This document shows, piece by piece, positions 16,209 through 26,123 of a stretch of 64,000 nt of DNA. The position numbers were made by a program, and so were the translations under genes. The stretch is taken from NCBI GenBank assembly GCA_943372195.1, contig CALRXS010000016.1, positions 1 through 64,000 on the forward strand, written 5' to 3'. Below the pieces are notes generated by a model that made no database searches, was not told where the DNA came from, and was given only the letters and a program-made list of their open reading frames with translations. This DNA is from JAEYZM01 sp943372195 (GTDB lineage: Bacteria; Bacteroidota; Bacteroidia; Sphingobacteriales; Sphingobacteriaceae). Numbering within the stretch: position 1 is the stretch's first letter; each line of letters begins with the position of its first letter.

Positions 16209-19172
16209 GTGGTAAGAGTAGATAGTAAGAAAGCCTGCAAATTAGTTTATTCATTAGGTAAACACCCGTACTTAGGATTCGTGATTGAGCCTCATATAGT
16301 TCAATTGAATTCGAATGGTGGTTTCTCATTAACTCATCGTAAACTATATACTCAAACTGCAAAAGAATTCGATACATTTTTAGATGATCAAGATTATAAG
16401 ATCATAAAATTATTAGATCAGCTTGATCAAGAATACATCATAAAAAAATATCATAAAGAAGTAATCAGACCAGCGGCATATTTTGCTAAAATCTGGAATG
16501 ATAAACTTTATGCAATCGTTCGTCCGATCATCGAAAAGAAGTTAATAGAAGCTATAAAAATGATTGGCAATAAGCCATTGTTTGAAATGGGTAAAGAAGG
16601 TGACCCTGTTCATAAGCAATTACATATTGCCAAAGAACCAGCATCAGTATTATTTCATTTTAGAAGAAGTATAGATGGTACAAGGTATTTCCCTACAATA
16701 AAATATCTTGGAGAAAGAATTGAATTCATGTTTAAAGATGCAGAGATTATTTCTATGCAACCTGCTTACATGTTATTAGGTAATGCATTATTATTTTTTG
16801 ATCAAGACTTAGACGGTAAAAAACTTTTGCCATTTTTAAACAAACGATTTATAGATATTCCTAAAAGTTCAGAGTCAACTTATTTCAAAAAATTTATTGG
16901 TCCATTAATTGAAAGACACAATGTTTATGCTGAAGGTTTTCAAATTATCACTGAGCAATTTGAAGCAGTACCTATTTTAAAAATGGTAAATACTTGGAAT
17001 GATTCTATTCAATTAGTTTTATCTTTTCAATACGGTAAATATAATTTTCTTTATCAATCAGGTACAAAGGTTTCGGTGAGCGTAGAAAATAAAAATGATG
17101 AGTATATATTTCATCGTGTAAAACGCTCATTATCTTGGGAGGCTACTAAAATAAAGGTATTGACCGACATGGGCTTAATTGCAACAGAAGGTTCAGCATT
17201 TACTATTAATAATAAATCTAATGTTGAAGAACCAAGTACGCAACATCAAATGTTAGAATGGTTATCTGAAAATAATGAAACTTTAGCTGCTGCTGGATTT
17301 AACATTCAACAAGAAGAAAAGGGTAAGAAATATTTCTTAGGTAAGAGTAAAATAGATTTAAAGATTAATGAATCGAACGATTGGTTTGATGTATATGCAA
17401 TAGTTTATTTTGGTAAAATGGAAGTGCCATTTATTGAATTAAAAGATCATATTTTAAATGGTAGAAAAGAATTCTTATTACCTAATGGTGAGATTGCCAT
17501 AATACCTGATGAGTGGTTTGCTACTTATCAAAGTTTATTTCATTTTTCAGAATCTGGCAAAGAACTAAAATTTAAAAAACATCATATTGGCTTATTAAAA
17601 GAATATGCTGATTCAGAGTTAGCACAAGTCACAATCGAAAGAAAGCTACAGAAGTTAAGTGCATTTGAGAATATTGACGAAATAGAAATGCCTGCAAATT
17701 TCAAAGGGGAATTGCGTCAATATCAAAAAGCGGGATATGATTGGTTTCATTTTTTAAGAAGATGGAATTTTGGTGGGTGTTTGGCTGACGATATGGGTTT
17801 AGGTAAAACAATTCAGACTTTAGCTCTATTACAAAAAGTTAAAGAGGAAGCAATTATTAATGCTACTCAACCTAGTTTGTTCGAGAGTATACCAGGTACA
17901 TTATTTGATCAACAACATACACATACGAGTGATTACCCACGTACATCATTGATTGTAATGCCAACATCCTTAATACATAATTGGTTAAATGAGGCGAAAA
18001 AGTTTACCCCTGATTTAAAGATTAATATTTACACAGGTGTATATAGAGATAAAGAAATTTCTAATTTTAGTAAATATGATATTGTATTAACAACTTACGG
18101 CATTACACGACTTGATGTTGATATATTAAAATCATTTTATTTCCATTATATTATTTTAGACGAAAGTCAAATTATAAAAAATCCATCTTCAAAAATTTCT
18201 CGATCAGTTAGATCTTTAAAATCTAAGTTCAAGTTAGTATTAAGTGGAACACCAGTCGAAAACTCAGTAACAGATTTATGGTCTCAAATGTCATTCGTAA
18301 ATCCGGGTTTATTAGGTTCACAAACTTTTTTTAATGATGAGTTCGCCACACCTATTGATAAAAAGCAAGACGAAGAGAAAGCAAATAAATTACAAACACT
18401 TATTAAACCTTTTATACTAAGAAGAACTAAGCAACAAGTAGCATCTGAATTACCACCTAAGGTAGAGCAGTTGTATTATTCAGATATGAGTGAAGAACAA
18501 GAGAAACTTTATGAAGAAACAAAATCTTTTTATAGAAATGAGTTATTAAGGGTAATCACAGAGCAAGGTATTGGTAGGTCACATATTCAATTATTACAAG
18601 GTTTAAATAAGTTAAGACAAATTGCAAATCACCCAAGTATGGTAGATGAAGATTATGATGCAGAATCAGGTAAATTTTCAGATGTTATTTATACTCTTGA
18701 AAATATTTTAACAAAGGGTAATAAGGTTTTAATTTTCTCTCAATTTGTAAAACACTTGAACTTATTCAAAAAATACTTTAACGATAATAATATTAAGTAT
18801 TCGTTTTTAGATGGTTCTACTTTAAACAGGCAAGAAGTTGTTGAGGAATTTAAAACGAATGATGAGATTCAGATATTTTTAATTTCAATAAAGGCGGGTG
18901 GGGTCGGACTTAATCTTACAGAAGCAGATTATGTATTTATTTTAGATCCATGGTGGAACCCAGCGGTAGAACAACAAGCTATAGATAGAACACATAGAAT
19001 CGGACAAAAAAATACCGTATTTATTTATAAATTTATAACTAAGAATTCTGTTGAAGAGAAAATATTAGCATTACAGGAAAAGAAGAGAAGAATTGCTGAC
19101 AGTTTAATTACGACAGAAGAATCATTTATGAAGTCATTGTCAGAAGATGATATTAAAGCAATACTAGAATAA
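16209..19172 (+). CDS. SNF2-family DEAD-like helicase / ATP-dependent remodelling translocase
   Basis: The 987-residue protein has a long N-terminal region (1 to about 490) without a recognised motif, then a RapA/SNF2-type motor. The Walker A is GLGKT (530-534), motif II is DESQ (651-654) in place of DEAH, motif III is SGTPVENS, and the C-terminal helicase half ends with the family hallmark HRIGQ (929-933). It would use ATP to move along double-stranded DNA and displace proteins; a link to RNA polymerase recycling is possible but unproven. The start is GTG at 16209. The stop is 1 nt before the bioY ATG. Confidence 0.9.
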   Translation: MVRVDSKKACKLVYSLGKHPYLGFVIEPHIVQLNSNGGFSLTHRKLYTQTAKEFDTFLDDQDYKIIKLLDQLDQEYIIKKYHKEVIRPAAYFAKIWNDKLYAIVRPIIEKKLIEAIKMIGNKPLFEMGKEGDPVHKQLHIAKEPASVLFHFRRSIDGTRYFPTIKYLGERIEFMFKDAEIISMQPAYMLLGNALLFFDQDLDGKKLLPFLNKRFIDIPKSSESTYFKKFIGPLIERHNVYAEGFQIITEQFEAVPILKMVNTWNDSIQLVLSFQYGKYNFLYQSGTKVSVSVENKNDEYIFHRVKRSLSWEATKIKVLTDMGLIATEGSAFTINNKSNVEEPSTQHQMLEWLSENNETLAAAGFNIQQEEKGKKYFLGKSKIDLKINESNDWFDVYAIVYFGKMEVPFIELKDHILNGRKEFLLPNGEIAIIPDEWFATYQSLFHFSESGKELKFKKHHIGLLKEYADSELAQVTIERKLQKLSAFENIDEIEMPANFKGELRQYQKAGYDWFHFLRRWNFGGCLADDMGLGKTIQTLALLQKVKEEAIINATQPSLFESIPGTLFDQQHTHTSDYPRTSLIVMPTSLIHNWLNEAKKFTPDLKINIYTGVYRDKEISNFSKYDIVLTTYGITRLDVDILKSFYFHYIILDESQIIKNPSSKISRSVRSLKSKFKLVLSGTPVENSVTDLWSQMSFVNPGLLGSQTFFNDEFATPIDKKQDEEKANKLQTLIKPFILRRTKQQVASELPPKVEQLYYSDMSEEQEKLYEETKSFYRNELLRVITEQGIGRSHIQLLQGLNKLRQIANHPSMVDEDYDAESGKFSDVIYTLENILTKGNKVLIFSQFVKHLNLFKKYFNDNNIKYSFLDGSTLNRQEVVEEFKTNDEIQIFLISIKAGGVGLNLTEADYVFILDPWWNPAVEQQAIDRTHRIGQKNTVFIYKFITKNSVEEKILALQEKKRRIADSLITTEESFMKSLSEDDIKAILE

Positions 19173-19173
19173 A

Positions 19174-19710
19174 ATGGATTATAAAAAATTTGCAATAGCG
19201 AGTACATTATTCGCATTCTTAACTACTGTAGCTGCAGATGTTAATATACCTAACGGAGATATACCTATTACTTTGCAAAGTGTTTTTGTGTTATTAGCCG
19301 GACTTATGGCAGGTGCTAATGCAGGAATTACTTCACAATTAATTTATTTGATGTTTGGTGCATTTTTACCTGTGTTTGCTGGTGAAGATTTCGGACTTTC
19401 AATTTTAGCTGACCCGAGTGTTGGGTATCTATTTGCTTTTCCTGTTGCTGCATTTATAACTGGTATGATCGGACATCAACAAAAGTTTTTGTTCATAATG
19501 TTATCAGTTGTGCTTGCACAAACTTCATTATATATCTCGGGCGTTTCAATCTATTATATTAATTCTGAAAAAACCTGGGCTGAAGTTATACAAACTGGCT
19601 TTACTGATTTAGCTTTGATAGGGTATTCGAAAGCTATAATAACCGGATTAATTTACTTTGCATACTTAAAGTTTTCTGGCAATAAGCAAGCCGTCGCGAA
19701 TAGGAAATAA
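19174..19710 (+). CDS. bioY: BioY, biotin-uptake ECF transporter S component
   Basis: The 178-residue membrane protein shows BioY features: ITLQSVFVLLAGLMAGANAG near residues 28-50 and GYLFAFPVAAFI near 86-97, with about five to six hydrophobic helices. BioY binds biotin in the membrane and works with the EcfA/EcfT energising module, or in some bacteria alone. No EcfA/T genes are in this window. It follows the helicase gene almost without a gap, and its 3' end overlaps the convergent methyltransferase gene by 45 nt. Confidence 0.88.
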   Translation: MDYKKFAIASTLFAFLTTVAADVNIPNGDIPITLQSVFVLLAGLMAGANAGITSQLIYLMFGAFLPVFAGEDFGLSILADPSVGYLFAFPVAAFITGMIGHQQKFLFIMLSVVLAQTSLYISGVSIYYINSEKTWAEVIQTGFTDLALIGYSKAIITGLIYFAYLKFSGNKQAVANRK

Positions 19711-20301
19711 TACATTTTCTACTCTGACGTCGACTTGTACTTTTTTATTAAACTCTAATATAGCACGAGTATCTTTATCTATTTTTTCAGCTACTACTTT
19801 ACCACTCCATAATACATTGTCGGCAATAATATAACCGCCATTATTTACTTTGTCAAATATTAAATCATAGTATTTAGAGTAGTTTTCTTTATCAGCATCA
19901 ATAAACACAATATCAAACTTATCATTTAATGTAGGTATGATTTCGGCAGCATCTCCTAAAATATATTCGATTTTATTTTTATACTCCGATTTATTAAAGT
20001 ATGATCTTACTAAATCTTCTAGCTCTTGATTTATATCTATAGTTATTAATTTACCACCATCTAATAGTCCTTCAGCAAAACACAATGCAGAATAGCCAGT
20101 ATATGTACCGATTTCTAAAATATTTTTAGGCTTAATCATTTTAGTTAACATACTAATTACTCTGCCTTGAAAATGCCCAGAAATCATGCGAGGCATCAAT
20201 ACTTTTAATTGAGTTTCTCTATTCAATTCTTTTAATAAAGCTGGCTCTTCGTCAGTATGTTGTTCTATATATTTAGCTAATGCTTCGTCTAAGAATTCCA
20301 T
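19666..20301 (-). CDS. Class I SAM-dependent O-methyltransferase
   Basis: The 211-residue protein matches the caffeoyl-CoA/catechol O-methyltransferase-like family: the SAM-binding motif is ILEIGTYTGYSALCFAEGL (about 76-94), the metal/catalytic region is FDIVFIDADKENY (about 125-137), and NGGYIIADNVLWSG follows. The substrate is not predictable. Its C-terminal codons overlap the end of bioY by 45 nt on the opposite strand. The M16 peptidase gene ends 2 nt upstream of its start, so both probably share a transcript. Confidence 0.9.
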   Translation of the reverse strand: MEFLDEALAKYIEQHTDEEPALLKELNRETQLKVLMPRMISGHFQGRVISMLTKMIKPKNILEIGTYTGYSALCFAEGLLDGGKLITIDINQELEDLVRSYFNKSEYKNKIEYILGDAAEIIPTLNDKFDIVFIDADKENYSKYYDLIFDKVNNGGYIIADNVLWSGKVVAEKIDKDTRAILEFNKKVQVDVRVENVLFPIRDGLLIARKL

Positions 20302-20303
20302 TT

Positions 20304-21545
20304 TTATTCAGGTAGATAAATTAATTTACTGATTTGATTTTCGTTAAATACATCATTTGCTAATTCTTGTAAATCTTCTGCTTTTACTGATTCTATTTTT
20401 TTATAAATCTGATTTAATGAATCAGCTTTGCCATAATCTAAAACACTTCTACTTAATGCAATGATTACCGACAAATGATTTTCTTCCGCTAATGATATTT
20501 GTCCGATGAATTTACGTTTTGCTAAATTTAGATTCATAGTACTTAATTTCTTTTCTCGTAATATTTTTAATTCTTTTTCAACAAGAGATATGCACTTTTC
20601 CATCTTACCTATATCTGTTCCCATGTAGATTGTAAATAAACCAGTGTCACTCATGCCAATATAGTTTGCATCTATTGAATAACATATGCCTTTCTTCTCA
20701 CGCAACTCTAAATTTAATCTCGAGCTCATACCTGGACCGCCTAAATAATTTGAAAGCAACGACATCGCATTTTTTTGTTTGTGATGAATGCTTATTGTCC
20801 GATTACCAATTACTGCATGACTTTGATTAATACTCTTTTTTATCTCTCTAGTTTCAGCACTGTATCTACTTGGCTTTTCTCTTTTCTCTTTCGATATTAT
20901 TTTTTTGATTTGGCCAAAATGATGATCAACAATGCTGATTAATTGTTCAGCATTTAATTTACCATATACACCAATTACCATTTCTTCTGGTGAATAGTTT
21001 TTCTTAGTGAAAGAAATTAAATCTTTTCTATTGATATTTCTTACACTTTTTTTGCTTCCCAAAATATTTTCACCTAATGAATGATTTTTGAAAATGATAT
21101 TTTCAAATTCATCTTGAATAGCTTCTTCTGGTGTATCTAAGTATGAATCTATTTCGTCGATTATTACTTCTTTCTCTTTTAAGATCTCTTTTTCAGGGAA
21201 TATAGAATTGAACAATAAGTCAGAAAATAATTCAATAGCTCTTTCAGTATGTTCAGAGAGAAATGAAGCATGAATACAAGTATGTTCTTTAGTAGTGTAA
21301 GCATTTAAGTCGCCACCTACCACTTCCATTCTATTTAGAATATTTAATAAACTTTTCGTTGGAGTACCTTTAAATAACATGTGCTCTAAGAAATGAGCTA
21401 AGCCTTCTTTCCCTTTTCGCTCATCTCTTGAACCACAATTAATGATCACACATGAATGAACAATGTTTGAATGAGGGTTATCTTTATGTACTATTCTAAT
21501 GCCGTTATTAAGGGTATAAAGTCTATAATCCATACCCTCAAACAT
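20304..21545 (-). CDS. M16-family zinc peptidase (mitochondrial-processing-peptidase-like)
   Basis: The 413-residue protein carries the inverted zinc motif His51-x2-Glu54-His55 in HFLEHMLFKGT, with the third ligand Glu131 76 residues later in VIIDEIDSYLD, the exact family spacing. A second, inactive M16 lobe follows at about 200-410 (GGPGMSSRLNLELREKKG). It has no signal peptide, so it is probably a cytoplasmic oligopeptidase. It is upstream of the O-methyltransferase gene and downstream of the large T9SS cargo gene on the same strand. Confidence 0.92.
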   Translation of the reverse strand: MFEGMDYRLYTLNNGIRIVHKDNPHSNIVHSCVIINCGSRDERKGKEGLAHFLEHMLFKGTPTKSLLNILNRMEVVGGDLNAYTTKEHTCIHASFLSEHTERAIELFSDLLFNSIFPEKEILKEKEVIIDEIDSYLDTPEEAIQDEFENIIFKNHSLGENILGSKKSVRNINRKDLISFTKKNYSPEEMVIGVYGKLNAEQLISIVDHHFGQIKKIISKEKREKPSRYSAETREIKKSINQSHAVIGNRTISIHHKQKNAMSLLSNYLGGPGMSSRLNLELREKKGICYSIDANYIGMSDTGLFTIYMGTDIGKMEKCISLVEKELKILREKKLSTMNLNLAKRKFIGQISLAEENHLSVIIALSRSVLDYGKADSLNQIYKKIESVKAEDLQELANDVFNENQISKLIYLPE

Positions 21546-21578
21546 ACGATATTTTGTTCATTATTAGTAGATAAGCTA

Positions 21579-24254
21579 CTATTCTACTATAAAACTCACA
21601 GCTTTAGTATTCTCGTTTGATTTTATTCTATAGTAGTATATGCCTGAATTCAAATTCAAATTATACTCTTTATTAATTATTGAATTTTTTACTTCTAATT
21701 TTTCATTGAAAATATTTCTTCCTTGAACATCAATTATAGAAATTTCTATTTCTGAACTTTCTAAATTCTCTATTTCAATTTTGAATGTGCCCTTGTTAGT
21801 ATTCGGGTATAAGTTAAGTTTAGCATTATCAATTTTATTTTGATCGAAGCCAACTGAGCTACTTACTAAATCTGTCATCCAGATTCCTCTACCAAAAGTT
21901 GCAGCAAATAATTTATTTGAATCAGTATGTATTTCTAATTCACTAACAATTACGTTTGGCATTAAGTTACTATATCTCTCCCAAGTTGTACGTCCATCAT
22001 ATGTATAATACACTCCATTGTCAGTACCAATATAAATTGTATTATTATTTGAACCAGGTTGGTTTACTATAGTATTTACCGGGATGTTGGGTAAATTGTA
22101 ACTGATGTTCGTCCAACTTTGTCCTGCGTTCGTTGTCTTATAAACTTTTTGTCCGTCAACAAAACCACTAAATACCACCCATGCTGTAGAAGGATTTTCA
22201 TTATCTACACTTATATATGTTACATATAATGAATCAGGCAAACCTGCCGTTGCATTAATCCAGCTAGTGCCGCCATTAGTAGTTACGTATAGTTTAGTTT
22301 TCTCATTCTGTTTATGTACTATTCTTTTTGCTACATAAATAAAATCTTCATTACTGTTTGCTACATCAAAAAATGAAATTGGTGCATGTTGACCATTTGA
22401 CATCGTAGCAAAATTTGATTTCTTCTGAAAGCTTATACCTTCATTTGTAGACTTATAAATATTGCCATAACCTATGTATAAAATATCTGGAGAATTTTTA
22501 GAGATTTTGAATGGTGTTGTCCATTCACCATCTTCGTCACCTGGTTGAAATATACTATTATAAGATAAACCACCATCAAAAGATTGAACAAAATTTCCGA
22601 ATTGATATGATCCGTATAAAGTTAAATCATCAGTAGGGTGTAGGGCGCACTCCATTCCATCACCACCAATAATATTTACCCAAGAATTTCCTTCTTTATA
22701 AAAGGTAGAATTATCTTGAGCACCAGCAATTACATCTCCAAATTTTTCTCTCAATCCTAATCTATAAAATGAAGTAATCTGCATACCATTGCTTACAAAT
22801 TTCCATCGTGTCGGAAATTCATAATTAGGATCTGGTGAGCTCCATGTACCTATAATTATACTGTCACTTCTATACAAGCCACCATCATTAGCAACAAAGT
22901 ATGCATCGTTTGTTGGGTTGTATTTATATTGATGTTGATCAGCGTGTAAAAACTTTTCACCATAATAAGGTAGCCAAAATGAAACACCATCCCATGATAA
23001 ACCTCCATCTGAAGTACCCCACATATTTATACCGCCTATATAAACTTTATTTTTATTTTTTGCATCTACTACAATCGCCAAGTCATATGTCCCTTGTCCG
23101 CCTGGTGCATTACTATCATACCATCCTAATAAATTTATAGCATCACTTGACGTGTATCTCTTTACCCATGATTGACCGCCATTTATACTTGCATAAAATC
23201 CTTCGAAGCCTCTATCTAATCCGCATGTAATTGCATACACATAATTAGTATCATTCAATGAAACTGCTATTTCTACTCTTTGTACATTTTTACTTGGTAT
23301 ATTAGTATTTAAAGTTGACCATGTTTCACCGAAATCATTAGATTTTATTATACCTGCAGAGCCTTCGTTTAAAGTATAAACGTAGCCAGTACTTGCATAA
23401 AGAGTGTTTATATTTTTCGGATTTTCTTCTAAATCCCAAATAATTTCATTTGATTTTTTTGTCCAGGTTTGACCCGCATCATACGACTTCCAAATCCCTT
23501 CGATACCCACAGCTATTAATTCATTAGAGTTACTCGGCTTCACAATTACTTTTCTAATTAATGAAGCATCAAGATTATTTTGTTCAAATGTTAATCCGGT
23601 TGCTGCCCATGTATTTCCACCATCTACAGATTTATAAATTCCAATACCATAATGCGTATGTCTTTTTCTACCATCAGTATTTAATGCAACACCTAAGTAT
23701 GCATAATCTCCAACCGATGCATACAAAGTATTCGTATTATTAGGATCTATTGCAATATCTGATATTCTAATGATGGGTAAATTATCACCTATAGGTGTAA
23801 ATGTTTGTCCGGCATTTGTAGTTTTCCATATACCACCTTGTGCAACTCCAACATACATGATATTCGAATCTGTTGGATGAAAAGTCACGCAATTGATACG
23901 ACCCATACCATGACTTGAAGGTCCAAAAGCTGGGGGCAACTCATTGGGTCCGAAAGGTACCCAAGCAGAGCTCATTTTTGAAGATGCATTATTTTGCAAA
24001 TTCATTTTTGATAAAGTATTTACATACTCTTTTAAATCGGGTAATGAACCATCGGGATTTAAACGTTGATCATAATGATGTTCCCAACGTTTGAACCATT
24101 TCCAACCTTTTACATTATTTAAATCTACGGATGATCGATAATTATTAAACTCTTGTTGTAAATCTAAAAAGGAAGTATTGCTTTTTTTATTTGTAAATAT
24201 TTGAGCAAATAATATTTGCGGCAATAATATTAATACTAAGAGTAGACGCTTCAT
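21579..24254 (-). CDS. Secreted VPS10/BNR-repeat protein with T9SS type A sorting domain
   Basis: The 891-residue protein has a signal peptide (KRLLLVLILLPQILFAQ) and many sortilin/BNR-type repeats from about 100 to 790, recognisable by repeated GIWKTTNAGQTF, GIYKSVDGGNTW, GIIKSNDFGETW, YVTTNGGTSW and VYYTYDGRTTW motifs that build beta-propellers. The last 75 residues form a type A C-terminal sorting domain (LYPNTNKGTFKIEIENLESS ... GIYYYRIKSN), which directs outer-membrane export through the type IX system. Related proteins include glycosidases and adhesins, but no catalytic motif can be assigned. Confidence 0.88.
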   Translation of the reverse strand: MKRLLLVLILLPQILFAQIFTNKKSNTSFLDLQQEFNNYRSSVDLNNVKGWKWFKRWEHHYDQRLNPDGSLPDLKEYVNTLSKMNLQNNASSKMSSAWVPFGPNELPPAFGPSSHGMGRINCVTFHPTDSNIMYVGVAQGGIWKTTNAGQTFTPIGDNLPIIRISDIAIDPNNTNTLYASVGDYAYLGVALNTDGRKRHTHYGIGIYKSVDGGNTWAATGLTFEQNNLDASLIRKVIVKPSNSNELIAVGIEGIWKSYDAGQTWTKKSNEIIWDLEENPKNINTLYASTGYVYTLNEGSAGIIKSNDFGETWSTLNTNIPSKNVQRVEIAVSLNDTNYVYAITCGLDRGFEGFYASINGGQSWVKRYTSSDAINLLGWYDSNAPGGQGTYDLAIVVDAKNKNKVYIGGINMWGTSDGGLSWDGVSFWLPYYGEKFLHADQHQYKYNPTNDAYFVANDGGLYRSDSIIIGTWSSPDPNYEFPTRWKFVSNGMQITSFYRLGLREKFGDVIAGAQDNSTFYKEGNSWVNIIGGDGMECALHPTDDLTLYGSYQFGNFVQSFDGGLSYNSIFQPGDEDGEWTTPFKISKNSPDILYIGYGNIYKSTNEGISFQKKSNFATMSNGQHAPISFFDVANSNEDFIYVAKRIVHKQNEKTKLYVTTNGGTSWINATAGLPDSLYVTYISVDNENPSTAWVVFSGFVDGQKVYKTTNAGQSWTNISYNLPNIPVNTIVNQPGSNNNTIYIGTDNGVYYTYDGRTTWERYSNLMPNVIVSELEIHTDSNKLFAATFGRGIWMTDLVSSSVGFDQNKIDNAKLNLYPNTNKGTFKIEIENLESSEIEISIIDVQGRNIFNEKLEVKNSIINKEYNLNLNSGIYYYRIKSNENTKAVSFIVE

Positions 24255-24309
24255 ATTTTATTTTTTCATAAATTTAACAAATTGCATACCATAAATTGCT
24301 AAATATAAC

Positions 24310-24879
24310 ATGAATAAGACAGAACTCCGAAAATTAATACTTGAAAAGAGGGAGGCATTAAGCTCAGAGCAGCGTTGTGCTTTGCTTCAGCAAGTTATAG
24401 ACCACTTGAATGAGTTTGACTTTTCGAATATTAAAGTTGTACATATTTACCTTCCGATTAAGAAGAAAAATGAGATTGATACATTCCCTATAATAGGTTT
24501 TTTGAAATTAATTGCCCCAAGTCTAAAAATCGTAATACCGAAAAGTGATTTCAATACATTTGATATGATTAATGTATTGTATGATGACAATACTATTTTA
24601 ACAGAAAATGAATTTAGTATTTGGGAGCCAGTGAATGGTGATGTGATAGAAAACCAAAAAATTGATATGGTAATTTGTCCTTTATTAAGTTTTGATAAAC
24701 GCGGGTATAGAGTGGGTTATGGCAAAGGATTTTATGATCGATTTTTGAATAAGTGTAGAGAAGATGTAGTAAAAATCGGATTATCGTATTTTGAGCCTGA
24801 AGAAATTATTGAGGATGTGAATGAGATGGATGTAAGCCTCAACTTTGCAATTAGTCCGTCGAGGCTTTGGAAATTCTAA
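24310..24879 (+). CDS. 5-formyltetrahydrofolate cyclo-ligase
   Basis: The 189-residue protein belongs to the 5-FCL (MTHFS) family, which converts 5-formyl-THF to 5,10-methenyl-THF with ATP. Family signatures are the N-terminal KTELRKLILEKREALS and the nucleotide/folate-binding loop RVGYGKGFYDRFL near residue 138. The gene is convergent with efp, with only 3 nt between the stop codons. The length is normal. Confidence 0.92.
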   Translation: MNKTELRKLILEKREALSSEQRCALLQQVIDHLNEFDFSNIKVVHIYLPIKKKNEIDTFPIIGFLKLIAPSLKIVIPKSDFNTFDMINVLYDDNTILTENEFSIWEPVNGDVIENQKIDMVICPLLSFDKRGYRVGYGKGFYDRFLNKCREDVVKIGLSYFEPEEIIEDVNEMDVSLNFAISPSRLWKF

Positions 24880-24882
24880 ATA

Positions 24883-25443
24883 TTATTTTACTCTTTCTAC
24901 GTAATCACCAGTACGAGTATCAATTTTCACTTTATCACCTTCATTGATGAATAAAGGAACTCTAATTTCAGCACCATTAGAAACTGTTGCAGCTTTTGTA
25001 ACGTTAGTAGCAGTATCGCCTTTAACAGCTGGTTCAGTATAAGTGATTTCAAGTTCAACGTGAGTTGGAGCTTGACCTGTAATAGGCTCATCACTTTCGA
25101 AAGCGATGATTAAGTTCATGCCTTCAGAAATAAATTTTGCTGATGCACCAAATAAAAATTTAGGTACGTTAAATTGTTCGAAGGTCTCATTATCCATCAC
25201 CACAAAGAAATCTCCATCTTCGTATAAATATTGATAATCTTTAGTTTCTACTCTACAAATATCAACCTCTTCATCTGTGCGGAAACGGTACTCAACTAAT
25301 TTATTAGATTTTACGTTTCTCATTCTAGCTTGATAAAAAGCACGTAAGTTACCAGGTGTTCGGTGAATAAATTCTTCTACCGTTACTAGTTCTCCGTTGA
25401 AACGTAACACGTTTCCTGTTTTTACATCTGACGCTTTTGCCAT
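24883..25443 (-). CDS. efp: Translation elongation factor P with Arg at the loop tip
   Basis: The 186-residue protein has the three EF-P domains: KOW-like (1-63), OB (about 65-125) and C-terminal OB (130-186, ending in the family tail TGDYVERVK). EF-P rescues ribosomes stalled on polyproline. The domain I loop reads HRTPGNLRAF, so the position modified as Lys34 in E. coli is Arg34 here, as in some other Bacteroidota. It is last in the lipid A cluster downstream of an ABC ATPase. Confidence 0.95.
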   Translation of the reverse strand: MAKASDVKTGNVLRFNGELVTVEEFIHRTPGNLRAFYQARMRNVKSNKLVEYRFRTDEEVDICRVETKDYQYLYEDGDFFVVMDNETFEQFNVPKFLFGASAKFISEGMNLIIAFESDEPITGQAPTHVELEITYTEPAVKGDTATNVTKAATVSNGAEIRVPLFINEGDKVKIDTRTGDYVERVK

Positions 25444-25475
25444 ATAATTATATTCTTATTTACTAATTTGAGCCG

Positions 25476-25483
25476 TAAAGATA
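25476..25483 (-). promoter_or_regulatory. Possible -7 element for efp
   Basis: TATCTTTA on the minus strand matches TAnnTTTG at seven of eight positions, 33 nt before the efp ATG. It could give efp its own transcript in addition to read-through from the upstream gene. Confidence 0.3.
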
Positions 25484-25490
25484 ATAAAAT

Positions 25491-26123
25491 TTACTTTTGA
25501 GAATCAGGCTTATAATCCATTATAGATAGACTTTTATCACAAATGCTGTATTCGTATTCTTGATTCGAGCAAATGATAATAGTACGATTACTTAAATAGT
25601 CATTTAAAAGTTGATGATACCAACTTATGCCTTGTTTATCGAGGTTTGAGCAAGGTTCATCTAACATTATACAATCTACATTACTTAGTACTGCTAACAT
25701 CAACTTAGCGCGTTGTTTCATGCCTGACGAGAAATATCTTATCTCTTTGTTACGCGATGTCTCTAATCCGACGATATTCAATAAATCTTCATTGCTATAA
25801 TCATTTAATCTATTCTTAAATGAAAAATGAAAATCAATCATTTCATTCAATGTCATTTCTTCAACTAATTCTAAATAAGGTGAAGCGATGCTGAAATGTT
25901 TATAAATATTTTCTGCAGAAATTAATTCTTCATTTACACGATAACTCATTTCACCTTTAGAAGCGCTTAAGCTACCGACGATTATTTGAAGTAGAGTTGA
26001 TTTGCCAGAGCCGTTAGAGCCAAGTATTGCTAGCTTTGTAGAGTTAGGTATTAGGATGTTAACATCCTTGAAAATCCATTCTCTATTAAATTTTTTAGCA
26101 ATATTGAGGAGCTCTATTTGCAT
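25491..26123 (-). CDS. ABC transporter ATP-binding protein (CcmA-like)
   Basis: This 210-residue ATPase has Walker A GSNGSGKST (about 35-43), the signature region SSGMKQR and Walker B CIMLDEPCSNLD. The overall form, with a short single ABC domain, resembles CcmA-type heme exporter ATPases, but no membrane partner lies next to it. Its ATG overlaps the lpxA stop codon (TAATG), implying translational coupling with the lipid A genes. The transported substrate is unknown. Confidence 0.85.
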   Translation of the reverse strand: MQIELLNIAKKFNREWIFKDVNILIPNSTKLAILGSNGSGKSTLLQIIVGSLSASKGEMSYRVNEELISAENIYKHFSIASPYLELVEEMTLNEMIDFHFSFKNRLNDYSNEDLLNIVGLETSRNKEIRYFSSGMKQRAKLMLAVLSNVDCIMLDEPCSNLDKQGISWYHQLLNDYLSNRTIIICSNQEYEYSICDKSLSIMDYKPDSQK

